Assembly: GCA_014729665.1 (NCBI GenBank)
Contig: WJJO01000227.1
Location: forward strand, 1 to 17,812
DNA: 17,812 nucleotides
DNA from: Caldifarciminota bacterium
Lineage (GTDB): Bacteria > Hydrothermota > Tepidihabitantia > B3-TA06
Direction of reading: 5' to 3'
Of this stretch, positions 6,371 through 14,796 are shown piece after piece. A program made the translations under genes and the position numbers. Position 1 is the stretch's first letter. Each line of letters starts with the position of its first letter. The notes under the pieces are model-generated. The model saw only the letters and a program-made list of their open reading frames with translations, did no database searches and was not told where the DNA came from.

Positions 6371-7150
6371 TTATCTCCAGTTTCCGTAAGCAACTACCGG
6401 TATCTTCGAGTATTTCTCGGCCTTCTTGGCCAGTTCCTCGAGTATCACCAGGGGAACCATCTGGATGCCCATCCCGGGAAACTCACGATTCGTCGAGTAA
6501 ATCTCAACCGCCTTCGGCTTAATCTCCCTGATGATTTTCATCCACGCCTCCAGATCCCGCGCGTTCATATTCCCGCTCGGTCCTGCAACGAAAACCGCCT
6601 GCAGGTGTATCCCTGGTCCCAGTTCCTTCAATTCGGTTACAATATCTTCAAATTTTATATGTGGATCGGGCCGGTTAACCCTTTCAAACGTTTCCTCACG
6701 GCCCGCGTCCAGCTTGAAGATAGGAAGGTCGAACTCACTAACGAGGTTTTTGATGTCCTCCTTTACAAGTGTAGTGGAGTTAGACAGAAGAGCGAACGTC
6801 TTTTTTATATCATTATCTGCAAGCAATCCGCGTATCCCGCGGGCGATATCGCCAAATTCCGGATGAAGCGTGGGTTCACCGTTTCCGGAAACGGCAAGGG
6901 TATCGAAATCAGCCCCTTTCAGGAGCGTATCCTCGAGGGAGGAAAGTATCCTTTCGGCGGAGGGCATATCGTTCTCATACGGGGTTACGTCGGTTGCCAC
7001 GTTATCGGAGGCGCCCAGACGGCAGTAAAGACAGTTAAGGGAACACAGCTTGTATGCTGTAGGCAGAGGATTAATCCACAAAGTCCGGCCCAACCGCGGA
7101 CTCTGAAATGGTCCCCAAACACAACCTTTCAACAGAGGTATAGTTTCCAT
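6371..7150 (-). CDS. Radical SAM protein, COG0731/TYW1-like
   Basis: Radical SAM enzyme of 259 residues. The iron-sulphur motif is C36-SLN-C40-LY-C43, preceded by GPFQSPRLGRTLWINPLP, the signature of the bacterial COG0731 group (homologues of the wyosine enzyme TYW1; substrate in bacteria not established). SGNGEPTLHPEF (88-99) is the glycine-rich SAM-binding motif, followed by NSTTL and KLDAG strands of the barrel. An open frame continues upstream to 7360, but it overlaps the 7227 gene and does not resemble the family, so ATG 7150 is chosen. That ATG has no ribosome site. The promoter just upstream suggests a nearly leaderless message. The protein ends at the barrel edge without an extra domain. 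Confidence 0.85.
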   Translation of the reverse strand: METIPLLKGCVWGPFQSPRLGRTLWINPLPTAYKLCSLNCLYCRLGASDNVATDVTPYENDMPSAERILSSLEDTLLKGADFDTLAVSGNGEPTLHPEFGDIARGIRGLLADNDIKKTFALLSNSTTLVKEDIKNLVSEFDLPIFKLDAGREETFERVNRPDPHIKFEDIVTELKELGPGIHLQAVFVAGPSGNMNARDLEAWMKIIREIKPKAVEIYSTNREFPGMGIQMVPLVILEELAKKAEKYSKIPVVAYGNWR

Positions 7151-7161
7151 AACGTTAAACA

Positions 7162-7189
7162 ATACTAAAGGCAAAGCTAATATTGTCAA
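7162..7189 (-). promoter_or_regulatory. Promoter of the COG0731-like gene, near-leaderless
   Basis: Minus strand: TTGACA (7189-7184), 16-nt spacer, TAGTAT (7167-7162, 4 of 6). Predicted start near 7155, only about 5 nt before ATG 7150. A TATTGT at 19-nt spacing is an alternative and would put the start even closer to, or inside, the gene. Confidence 0.5.
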
Positions 7190-7226
7190 CCCGCAGAAGA
7201 TACGAGCCGATAAAGACCTTTGCTGT

Positions 7227-8690
7227 TCATAATCGTTCCCGGCTGACCTGTGACAGGCTGTCTGCATCAAACCTGAAGTAATAGAGTTCGGCATCATCAT
7301 AGAGACTGCGAACCTCCTGCAGTGTCCTGGGTGTTCCGCTGTACTTATCGTTATCTGCATGGACGTGAACCCCGGGCTCGTAAAACCACTGGATCGCCTC
7401 GCGCAGATGGACGTGGGAAGGAAGACCTTCGATGAACACCACGTCGTCGGGTTCCAGATTTACAGGGCTTCCGACCTGATGCGCAAGCTCCTCGGTAAGG
7501 GTGCTGACCTTTACGAACTCTCGCTGAACCAGGATCAAGGCGAATACGTTTGCAGCGAGATACAACCCGGCGCCCGACCATAATATAATCTTGAGGATAC
7601 TCTTGCCATGTTCTTTAAGATAGGTGTGGATACCGGCAAACGCGCCACCGGCGAAAAGTGCGAAGAAGCAGGAAGGGAGATAGGCATACCGTGCGCTTAT
7701 CTTTATAGAAAAAGGAAGGAATACAGCCAGCGAGACAAAGGTTGCCAGGAAACAAAAAAACATCGTCTTCGAGAGCTTCTTGAGTATTGCCAGGACAATC
7801 ACTGCTGCAAGACTCGCGGCTACAAGACCTGCCAGTATCCAGTAGACGATAAGAAAAGGCTTAGGCAACACCTTGAGTACCTCGGCAACGTAGGGATGTC
7901 TGGGATTGGGCATCCACAACCATACCCAGTAATCGAGTACGTTGGTAACGGCGTGCCATCCCGGTTTGTAGACAGAATCCTCACCCCCGGCAAACTTCAT
8001 AGCCCACTGGGTCTGGATGACCACGTAGCAGGCGAGAAGCAGACCGAAAACCAGATAGGGTACGAAGAACTTGAAGCGTCTTGAGATTTTCCTTGGTGCG
8101 AAGAATAGATCGTAGAGAACGATGAGGAAAGGAAGGCCAATGGCGGTCTCCTTGGTCAGGAAAGCGAAGACGAATGCGACAATCGAAAGAAAAAACCAGA
8201 CCTTTTTATCAGATAAACGGTACTGGATATGGGAATACAGCGAAAGCATAACAAGGAAGGTAACCAGAAGCGTGATGCTGGATGATATCCATGTGATGCC
8301 TTCGTAATGTGAAAATGCCAAAAGAAAGAAGACCGCGGATGAAAAAACCGCTATACGTTTAGTGAACAGCTTGCGCGCCAGGAAGAAAACCATGGTCGAA
8401 TTAACCAGGTGGAGCAGGATGTTGGCTATTACGAAGGGCAAGGGGTTATCTCCGAATACAGCGCCCCTTCCCATAACCAAAGCCATATTCAAAGGACGGA
8501 AGAAATCGTTGCCACCGTAAAGGATGGTCTGAAAAAAGGATTCAGATTTGAACACCCGGTGGATGGAGAGTGCTGTGTAATCGTCGCCTATGAAGCGGTT
8601 TTTCAAAAGTGGTATGAAGGCAATAAAACCTGCCGCCCATAGAAGGGGAATAAACCACAGGGCCGTGTTTTTCTTTTCTTCAGACTTCAA
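7227..8690 (-). CDS. GT-C-like multi-spanning glycosyltransferase
   Basis: Integral membrane protein of 487 residues with roughly ten to eleven hydrophobic spans between 10 and 390 and a soluble tail (about 392-487). The first loop has the acidic pair D36-D37 (IGDDYTAL) and DFFRPL (62-67). Further on come HYEGITWIS (128-136), a TKE (179-181) before LPFLIVLYDLFF, and SARYAYLPS (332-340). These are the hallmarks of GT-C enzymes of the TMTC/O-mannosyltransferase type, which use polyprenyl-phosphate sugars on the outer face of the membrane. Donor and acceptor cannot be told. The TTG start at 8690 follows AAGGCGG by about 5 nt. It lies 36 bp after rng with no promoter between, so it is probably the last gene of that operon. 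The acidic tail may bind the acceptor. Confidence 0.75.
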   Translation of the reverse strand: MKSEEKKNTALWFIPLLWAAGFIAFIPLLKNRFIGDDYTALSIHRVFKSESFFQTILYGGNDFFRPLNMALVMGRGAVFGDNPLPFVIANILLHLVNSTMVFFLARKLFTKRIAVFSSAVFFLLAFSHYEGITWISSSITLLVTFLVMLSLYSHIQYRLSDKKVWFFLSIVAFVFAFLTKETAIGLPFLIVLYDLFFAPRKISRRFKFFVPYLVFGLLLACYVVIQTQWAMKFAGGEDSVYKPGWHAVTNVLDYWVWLWMPNPRHPYVAEVLKVLPKPFLIVYWILAGLVAASLAAVIVLAILKKLSKTMFFCFLATFVSLAVFLPFSIKISARYAYLPSCFFALFAGGAFAGIHTYLKEHGKSILKIILWSGAGLYLAANVFALILVQREFVKVSTLTEELAHQVGSPVNLEPDDVVFIEGLPSHVHLREAIQWFYEPGVHVHADNDKYSGTPRTLQEVRSLYDDAELYYFRFDADSLSQVSRERL

Positions 8691-8726
8691 TTAAACCGCC
8701 TTGAAGGCAACTTATCAGGCTTAAAC

Positions 8727-10289
8727 CTAACCGTTCATGAGATTGGTAACCTTACTGTTCTCCCTTTTGTAGATTACCCTGTTGGTATCCAGAAGTATGA
8801 TGGAGTATTCCCCTGGCTGGACGTAGATATCGGTTTTCACCTCGATGGCAACCTTGTAGCAGCGTGCCCATTCAGACAGTTCATCGAAACGCTGTACCGA
8901 AAGGTAGTCTGCAATACGTGATTCCGCCTTGATTAGTACGGTATGGCCCGAAAGGAAATCGGAATGCTGTTCTAAAACCCTTTCTATCTCCGCAAGGAGG
9001 TACTCCCTGGAAGGTATCCTTCCCAGTCCCCTGCACACCGAGCACTCCTCGGTCAGGTGAACAAATAGTCCGGGGCGCTTGCGTTCTCTTGTAATTTCAA
9101 TCAGACCGAACCGGGAAAATCTGGAGAAATCGGTATGCGCTTTGTCCTCACGTAGATGGCGCTTGAGTTCCCTGAGCACCTTGTTCATATTGTCCCTGTT
9201 TCGCATATCGATAAAGTCGATTACCAGAAGCCCTGAAAGATCGCGCAGCCGAATCTGCCTTGCTATCTCTGCGGCGGCCTCCATGTTTGTCCTGAAGATT
9301 AAATCCTCGGGCCTTTCCTCGCCGGAAAATCTGCCCGTGTTTACGTCGATTGCCACCATCGCTTCGGTATGATCTATGGTTATGAACCCCCCGTTCTTAA
9401 GCCAAATCTTGCGTTCGAAGACGTTCTTTAGCTCCGATTCGACACCGTAGTTCTCGAACATCGTCTGGGTCTTTTCACCGGCTCCGTTGGGCTGAAAGAG
9501 CCTGACACGTGAACGCAATCGTGGTGAATTGCGCCTCAGGTATCGGAGAATATTCTCGTATTCCACCCGGGAATCGACCACGACACTGGATACCCCTCTG
9601 GTAAACTGATCCCTCACCAGCTTCATGGAAACCAGAGGTTCCTCGTAGGCCAGCAGAGGGGCCTTACTTGCCGAGGCAATATCGGAAATAGCGTTCCATG
9701 TTTCGTTAAGAGTTTTCAAATCCTTGCGTATCATCGCTTCGGTAGCCTTCTCAGCCGCCGTTCGCACGATCAGGCCGACCTTCCCCTTCTTAAGCTTTGC
9801 GGCAAAGGAACGCAGGCGCGAGCGTTCTCCCCTGTCCCTGATTCGGCGGGAGACACCGATATGGTTGATTGAAGGGGTAAGAACCAGGAATCGGCCGGGA
9901 AGGAATATGTATGAGGACAGTCTCGCGCCCTTCTTTCCCAAAGGTTCCTTGACGACTTGAACCAGAATCTCCTGTCCGGGTTTTAGATCGAGTTTTTTCC
10001 CTTCCACCAACTTGCCCGTCTCCTCAGTCTCGATGTCGGTATCGAAGATTTCAGAAAGCGATTTATCCGGTATATCCGAAAGGGGTAAAAACCCGTTCTT
10101 GGATAGCCCGATATTTACGAAGGCCCCGGCAAGACCGGGAACCACATTTTCCACCCTGCCCTTGTATATCCGCCCCACCAGATTCTTTCGATCCGGTCGT
10201 TCCGAGTAGAACTCGATAAGTTTCCCATCCTCCAGTACAGCGGTTCTTATCTCAAACCGTCCCACGTTAATAAGAATCTCTTTCTTCAT
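8727..10289 (-). CDS. rng: Ribonuclease G/E family
   Basis: Endoribonuclease that cuts single-stranded AU-rich RNA and processes rRNA 5' ends. At 520 residues it is the RNase G form: the catalytic half only, without the degradosome scaffold. Residues about 37-125 contain the S1 domain (LVGRIYKGRVENVVPGLAGAFVNIG, split by an acidic insertion near 80-100). The DNase I-like region holds the magnesium ligands D315 (VAIDVNTG) and D358 (LLVIDFIDM). The zinc link is C416-SV-C419 followed by RGLGRI. The C-terminal part (430-520) is the small domain. ATG 10289 follows GGAGG by 9 nt and begins one base after the TGA of the upstream radical SAM gene, so translation is likely coupled. That neighbour pairing is known from clostridia and other bacteria. 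Confidence 0.96.
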   Translation of the reverse strand: MKKEILINVGRFEIRTAVLEDGKLIEFYSERPDRKNLVGRIYKGRVENVVPGLAGAFVNIGLSKNGFLPLSDIPDKSLSEIFDTDIETEETGKLVEGKKLDLKPGQEILVQVVKEPLGKKGARLSSYIFLPGRFLVLTPSINHIGVSRRIRDRGERSRLRSFAAKLKKGKVGLIVRTAAEKATEAMIRKDLKTLNETWNAISDIASASKAPLLAYEEPLVSMKLVRDQFTRGVSSVVVDSRVEYENILRYLRRNSPRLRSRVRLFQPNGAGEKTQTMFENYGVESELKNVFERKIWLKNGGFITIDHTEAMVAIDVNTGRFSGEERPEDLIFRTNMEAAAEIARQIRLRDLSGLLVIDFIDMRNRDNMNKVLRELKRHLREDKAHTDFSRFSRFGLIEITRERKRPGLFVHLTEECSVCRGLGRIPSREYLLAEIERVLEQHSDFLSGHTVLIKAESRIADYLSVQRFDELSEWARCYKVAIEVKTDIYVQPGEYSIILLDTNRVIYKRENSKVTNLMNG

Positions 10290-10290
10290 T

Positions 10291-12708
10291 TCAAGCTTCC
10301 TCCAAAGGTGTTATTAGACGCCGTCCACGGTTGATGTAGGCGTCGATGCGCTCGACAGCCAGTCTGCGCGCATCTGATGGTGTTATATTGTAAAGTCGAG
10401 AAAGCACATCCCAAAGCTTTACACGGCGTGCATCGGCGAGGATTATCCCCAGGTGCGAATTCAGTAGGTGAAGATGGTGAATGTTGTCCAGCAAGGAGGC
10501 CCGTTTCTTCAAAAGCCCGGTATCGGTCTCAGGTCCTTCCGAAACCTGGTAGTGCAGCATATCTGCAACCTTAGTTATCGCTGGCGCGTGTGGAAGAAGG
10601 GCACGGGAGGCTAAGGCCTTGAGTCCCGGGGGCGCAGCCGCGGAAAGGTCCTTAAGCAACACGCCGGAAGCTCGCGAATTGAGATTTATATCCACGTACT
10701 CCGCCCGGCTGGTAATACCCACAGGCTTGGGGAAACCGAAGCTAACCTTGGGGTGGGGTGAATATCCTTCGGTATAGGCAATAGGAAGCCCGGAACGCCT
10801 GAGCATCCGGTATACCGCCCTGACAAGATCGAGGTGGCTCGCGTAACGGAGTTCCTCACCAACGGCTAACTTGATCCGGTAGCGCAGGAGGGGCTTTGAA
10901 GACTGCGAAACCCTGACTCGCGTACCCGGTTTTCCACCTGGAATAACCTCACCTGAGGTTCCTTCCTGCCACGGGGTATCATTACAGCCGATACCGCATC
11001 CGTAGCAAGAACCCGTCAAGCAGTCGGGCTGAATCCGTGAAACCGATGCGTTCCTGTATTCAGCCCTGAGGAAATTTCCGGAAACCCCTGTATCTATGAA
11101 ATCCCAGGGTAGCCGGTCCTCGGGCTCTTTTGCCTCTGTATATGCAGAAAGGGACAGGCCGGTTTCTGAAAATGCCTCCAGCCATCGCTTCAGGATGAAA
11201 TGCTCGCTCCATTCCTGGAAATAACCTCCCGAAAAGAGGACTCGTTCCAGGACATCTGAGATATGTTCGTCCCCGCGGGCTAGCACCGCTTCGATAAGGC
11301 TTGCGGCGGGATCTGCCCACTTAACCTTTACCCGGCGCACCTTTACCTCCTCCCGCATGCGCGCAAGCTTTTCTTCAAGGCTGTTTATATCCTCGAAGGC
11401 AACCCACTGGAAAGGGGTATGGGGTTTGGGAACGAACGGGGATACGTGTACGTTGATCATCATGCCCTTAACCTTTCGGGCGAGTTCCCTTACGAACTCG
11501 ATGTTCATATCAATGTCCTCCGGGATCTCGCCGGGCAGACCAATCATGAAGTACAGCTTAACCCGCCGCCATCCGAGCCGGGCGGCCGCAGCCACCCTTT
11601 CAAGTATATCCTGATTGGATACGTTCTTGTTAATAGATCGTTTAAGTCTCGGGGATGCGGTTTCCGGGGCAAAGGTCAGGCCCGTTTTCTTAACCCTTCT
11701 GAGAAGTGTTCCCATCTCGAGGGTAAAGGCCTCTCCCCTGAAGCTGGGAAGTGATATAGAGGTGTTAGCAGGTGAAAGCCTTTCCGAGAGTCTCGAAAGA
11801 AGGCCTTGCAGCCCCGGGTAGTCGGATACGGCAAAGGATAGTAACGACACCTCTTCCCAGCCGGTTTGCCTGACACCCTGCTCTGAAAGATTCAAGATAT
11901 CGTCTACAGATCTGATACGCATGGGTCGGTTGGCGAATCCGGCCTGGCAGAAGCGGCATCCGCGCAGGCATCCCCGGCTTATCTCCACCACGTATCGGTC
12001 GTGCTCTACCCCTGCGGTGGGTACTATCTGACGGACCGGTGCATCTTCCGACCTCAGCTCGGATACGACGCGGCGTTTGACGATCTTGTTTTTTCGGTGA
12101 ACTTCAGGCACCCACATCCCTTCTATCTCCGCAAGACCTGCAATACGTTCCTTACGGGTTTTTGAACACAGTAATGTGTCGACCATATCTCCTATAGCGT
12201 CCTCACCGTCTCCAACCAGGAAGCCGTCGAAGAATGGAGCCAGGGGTAGGGGATTTGCAGTACACGGGCCGCCGGCTACTATCACGGGATGCTCCTCAGA
12301 GCGGTCTTGCGACCTTATAGGAACGCCTGAAAGCTTGAGTACACCCAAGGCGTTGGTATATCCCATTTCGCTTTCGAGACTTATCCCCACCATGTCGAAC
12401 TCACACAGGGGTGTACGCGTTTCCAGGGAGTGCAGGGGTATTCCCTCAGCCTCCATCCGTTCCAGCATGTCCATCCAGGGCATGAAAGCGCGTTCAGCGG
12501 CAGCTCCGGGAATCCGGTTGACGATATGATAAAGTACCCTCAGCCCGTAGTTGGACATACCTATCTCGTATGTATCCGGAAACACTAAGGCCACGCGAAC
12601 CTTTGAATCCGAAGGATGAACTGTAAATAGCTCCGAGTCGGTGTAGCGAATCGGTCGTTCGACCTGGGGCAGCAAGGACTCAAACCTTGCCTGCCATCTG
12701 TACTTCAT
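10291..12708 (-). CDS. TIGR03960-type B12-binding/radical SAM protein fused to DUF2344 (TIGR03936)
   Basis: Fusion of 805 residues, function unknown. Residues about 35-180 form a Rossmann-like cobalamin-binding-type domain (ALVFPDTYEIGMSNYGL). Residues 235-460 are the radical SAM barrel with C247-LRG-C251-RF-C254 inside VEISRGCLRGCRFCQ. A Cys cluster follows at 563-575 (C-x4-C-x2-C-x3-C). Residues about 605-800 are DUF2344 (HLDLVRAVYRMLRRSGLPIAYTEGYSPHPK). In many genomes the two halves are separate neighbours of rng. Here they are one chain coupled to rng, which points to a role in RNA or ribosome biology (inference). The ATG at 12708 has no ribosome site. The promoter at 12714-12742 puts the transcript start on or beside the start codon. 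Confidence 0.93.
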   Translation of the reverse strand: MKYRWQARFESLLPQVERPIRYTDSELFTVHPSDSKVRVALVFPDTYEIGMSNYGLRVLYHIVNRIPGAAAERAFMPWMDMLERMEAEGIPLHSLETRTPLCEFDMVGISLESEMGYTNALGVLKLSGVPIRSQDRSEEHPVIVAGGPCTANPLPLAPFFDGFLVGDGEDAIGDMVDTLLCSKTRKERIAGLAEIEGMWVPEVHRKNKIVKRRVVSELRSEDAPVRQIVPTAGVEHDRYVVEISRGCLRGCRFCQAGFANRPMRIRSVDDILNLSEQGVRQTGWEEVSLLSFAVSDYPGLQGLLSRLSERLSPANTSISLPSFRGEAFTLEMGTLLRRVKKTGLTFAPETASPRLKRSINKNVSNQDILERVAAAARLGWRRVKLYFMIGLPGEIPEDIDMNIEFVRELARKVKGMMINVHVSPFVPKPHTPFQWVAFEDINSLEEKLARMREEVKVRRVKVKWADPAASLIEAVLARGDEHISDVLERVLFSGGYFQEWSEHFILKRWLEAFSETGLSLSAYTEAKEPEDRLPWDFIDTGVSGNFLRAEYRNASVSRIQPDCLTGSCYGCGIGCNDTPWQEGTSGEVIPGGKPGTRVRVSQSSKPLLRYRIKLAVGEELRYASHLDLVRAVYRMLRRSGLPIAYTEGYSPHPKVSFGFPKPVGITSRAEYVDINLNSRASGVLLKDLSAAAPPGLKALASRALLPHAPAITKVADMLHYQVSEGPETDTGLLKKRASLLDNIHHLHLLNSHLGIILADARRVKLWDVLSRLYNITPSDARRLAVERIDAYINRGRRLITPLEEA

Positions 12709-12713
12709 ATGGA

Positions 12714-12742
12714 ATAATACCGTGAGGTAAGGTTTAAGTCAA
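12714..12742 (-). promoter_or_regulatory. Promoter of the radical SAM-rng operon, leaderless
   Basis: Minus strand: TTGACT (12742-12737), exactly 17 nt, TATTAT (12719-12714). Only five bases separate the -10 box from the ATG at 12708, so transcription should begin at 12708-12705, at the start codon itself. There is no GGAGG-like site in this space. Confidence 0.75.
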
Positions 12743-12753
12743 CATAAGGCAAT

Positions 12754-12772
12754 AAAAAACCGAAGACCGGGG
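12754..12772 (-). terminator. Weak intrinsic terminator candidate
   Basis: Minus strand: CCCCGGTCTTCGG followed by TTTTTT (12759-12754). The stem is only three CG pairs plus a possible G-U. It lies between the mutM end and the operon promoter and could stop read-through from mutM. Confidence 0.35.
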
Positions 12773-12805
12773 ATATCGCAGGAATATATTTCAGATATGG
12801 AGTCC

Positions 12806-12925
12806 TAACCATAAAGGACACTAAGCATACAGAGAATTCACTCACGGCTGGATCCTAAGGATGTAACCCAACCAAAACTACCTCTTGCCTGTCGAGGATT
12901 TAACACACAGATAACACAAGGATTA
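12806..12925. repeat. Two degenerate dispersed-repeat-like tracts
   Basis: 12806-12836 (minus strand: a CTCTGTATGCTTAGTGTCC core followed by TTTATGGTTA) and 12896-12925 (minus strand: AATCCTTGTGTTATCTGTGT followed by GTTAAATCCT) resemble, from memory, short 'CTCTGTGTCC...GTGGTTA' and 'ATCTGTGTTAAATCC' sequences scattered between genes in many environmental bacteria. Both show a loose 9-10 nt internal periodicity. TGGATT-CTTA-AATCCA (12925-12940) adds a small inverted repeat. The rest of 12709-12982 holds no gene. Confidence 0.35.
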
Positions 12926-12982
12926 TGGATTCTTAAATCCACAAGTTAAACGCAGGTTCTATAATCTGAGGTAAAAGGCTAA

Positions 12983-13822
12983 TCACTTCAAGAACCTCGA
13001 TCTCCTCCCGTCCTTTAAGACCTTGCCTCCGGTTTGACAACCCGGACAGTAGTAAGTGTTACGCGAGGTGGTTGACACCCAGGCGATCGGTTTCCCGCAT
13101 CGAGGGCAAGGTTCGTCTTTACGCCGATGCACCTTCATGAACCCCCGCTTCTCACCGATATCCAGTGAGTCTCCCGCGGCCCTGCGGATTTGGCTGATAC
13201 CTTCCCGAAGTACCTTGCCTATTGCCGCATAGACGCGTTCTATCTCCTCTCCGGTGAGTTTACTCGCCTGCCTGAAGGGTGAGAGCCCGGCCTCCCAACA
13301 GATCTCGTCTGCATAGGCGTTACCTATTCCGGCCATGTTGCGCTGGTTCACCAGGAAACTCTTCAGGCGTTGACGCGAGGTGGAGATGATGGAGCTAAAC
13401 CGTTCAGGGGTAAAATCCGGTGACAGGGGTTCGGGTCCCAGGGGCTTGATGTCGTCGACCTTTACATCCGACACGACAATCCACAGGCTCATCCGCTTGA
13501 GCCTTGCCTCCTCTGTGAGTTGGAGGAAAGAATCGCAGAATACGAATACCGCCGCGGTCGACTTCAGGACAGGGTCTGATGAAGACCTCAGTTTCATCCT
13601 GCCCGAAAGCATCAGGTGGATGATAAACCTGTTCCTTTCCGCGTCGATTATTATGTACTTGCCCCGTCTGGATACGGCGGTTACCTTTTGAGGGAAAAGA
13701 TCATCGGGTTGAGGGGTTTTCTGGATATAGGGTTTTCTTATCCTGAGCTCCCGGAGAACACGGTCTTTCAGGCGATTTTCCAGATTCTCACGCAGTACCT
13801 CTAATTCGGGCAATTCAGGCAT
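12983..13822 (-). CDS. mutM: Formamidopyrimidine-DNA glycosylase (Fpg/MutM family)
   Basis: Base-excision repair enzyme that removes 8-oxoguanine and ring-opened purines and nicks the DNA. It has 279 residues. MPELPELE fixes the start, because the Pro after Met is the nucleophile (P2) with E3 beside it. K55 (SRRGKYI) matches the conserved beta-strand Lys. SGRMKL (73-78) follows. QRNMAGIGNAYADEI (160-174) is the helix-two-turn-helix. The zinc finger is C239-x2-C242-x16-C259-x2-C262, with the conserved Arg in SRNTYYC (R254). The loop that normally reads D-x-R-x-F-G is EEARLKRMSL here, so the usual intercalating Phe is missing. No good ribosome site or promoter lies before the ATG. It may be read from the 13900-14790 gene 77 bp upstream. 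Confidence 0.95.
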   Translation of the reverse strand: MPELPELEVLRENLENRLKDRVLRELRIRKPYIQKTPQPDDLFPQKVTAVSRRGKYIIIDAERNRFIIHLMLSGRMKLRSSSDPVLKSTAAVFVFCDSFLQLTEEARLKRMSLWIVVSDVKVDDIKPLGPEPLSPDFTPERFSSIISTSRQRLKSFLVNQRNMAGIGNAYADEICWEAGLSPFRQASKLTGEEIERVYAAIGKVLREGISQIRRAAGDSLDIGEKRGFMKVHRRKDEPCPRCGKPIAWVSTTSRNTYYCPGCQTGGKVLKDGRRSRFLK

Positions 13823-13899
13823 ACTTACTTGACCGTCTCGTCGATGAGGGACAGTTTTTCAATCCGATACAAGATTAGGCGACACCGGCCGGAAACGGG

Positions 13900-14790
13900 T
13901 TACTCGACCAGAACCGGTATCCCCCAGGCTATGCAATCCCATTCGGTAGACGCATAGGCTACACCCCACACTGACATCCCTATCACATAAATCCTGGATT
14001 TGCCGGTCGAATTGAAGGTAACTCCGATGCCGGGGGAATAGGGTATCCATTCCGACCCCTGTTTTACGAAAAGAATAAACTCATCATCGGTGAGAACCTC
14101 ATCGACCGTTACCTCATCACCTTGGGATACAGATATCAAGCCATCGGGTTCGTATAATCCGTCGACGGCATAATCCTCCGGCGATGCGGAGGGATATACC
14201 TGTCTGCCGCCGCCGGGATAGCTTAAGGTAACGCTTTCAAAACCCGGTGCTAAGGCTACGTTGGGGGCTGTACCCTGAAGCGCGCCCGAAAATTTAGCCA
14301 GAAGCCATGAGGTGTCAGCGGAATCTGCAAAAACACCGTTCCAGGAGGCGAACCGGAGTGTTTTCTCAAGTGTAGTATCGGTAAGCCTGAACCCGGTTGA
14401 GTCTTCCGGAAGCAGCGAGTCTACCTTCAGCAACACCTTGCCTTTCAATGTATCTACAACATCCACGGTAACGGTGGTATCGATACTGAGCGTAAACTCG
14501 TAACCGGATACCGTATCGGTAATCTCGAAATCGATTTCGGATACGAAGTATCGAACCGCCGTGGTATCAGAAACCAGACTGTCTGCCGATCCGGCTGGAT
14601 AGACCAGTGAGGTAGCCTGGGAGGGAAGCAAATTGATTGAAGACAAGAAGTCGGCTTCTTCATCCAGACATCCAGTTATCGCAAGACTATCATCGGCGTT
14701 CCAAATCCAGGGTCCCTCCGACTCCTCGCAAACGGAAAAGAGGCCTGCAAGACAGATTAGTGCCAGCAGTATAACCGATATTCTATTCAT
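13900..14790 (-). CDS. Uncharacterised secreted protein or lipoprotein
   Basis: Exported protein of 296 residues that I do not recognise. Residues 1-20 are a clear signal peptide (MNRISVILLALICLAGLFSV) followed directly by Cys21. The residues before the Cys (FSV) are a poor lipobox, so lipidation is uncertain. The mature part is acidic, rich in Ser, Thr and Asp, and looks all-beta, with repeated 'DTTxxxxF' strands and a 'SDTTAVRYFVSEIDFEITDT' stretch. A Trp-rich end (MSVWGVAYASTEWDCIAWG) may form a last module. The ATG at 14790 has only a weak GGA 3 nt away, and a TATACT box ends 7 nt before it, suggesting a leaderless message. mutM follows 77 bp downstream. Confidence 0.75.
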   Translation of the reverse strand: MNRISVILLALICLAGLFSVCEESEGPWIWNADDSLAITGCLDEEADFLSSINLLPSQATSLVYPAGSADSLVSDTTAVRYFVSEIDFEITDTVSGYEFTLSIDTTVTVDVVDTLKGKVLLKVDSLLPEDSTGFRLTDTTLEKTLRFASWNGVFADSADTSWLLAKFSGALQGTAPNVALAPGFESVTLSYPGGGRQVYPSASPEDYAVDGLYEPDGLISVSQGDEVTVDEVLTDDEFILFVKQGSEWIPYSPGIGVTFNSTGKSRIYVIGMSVWGVAYASTEWDCIAWGIPVLVE

Positions 14791-14796
14791 AATTCC

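Noticed and set aside
7151..7360. N-terminal extension of the COG0731-like radical SAM gene by 70 codons
   Set aside because: It overlaps the 3' end of the GT-C gene, has no family similarity, and the recognised sequence starts at METIPLLKG (7150).
7608..8084. Long open frame on the plus strand (158 codons), and similar ones antisense to rng and the radical SAM genes
   Set aside because: They lie wholly inside well-supported minus-strand genes and have no ribosome sites or recognisable motifs.
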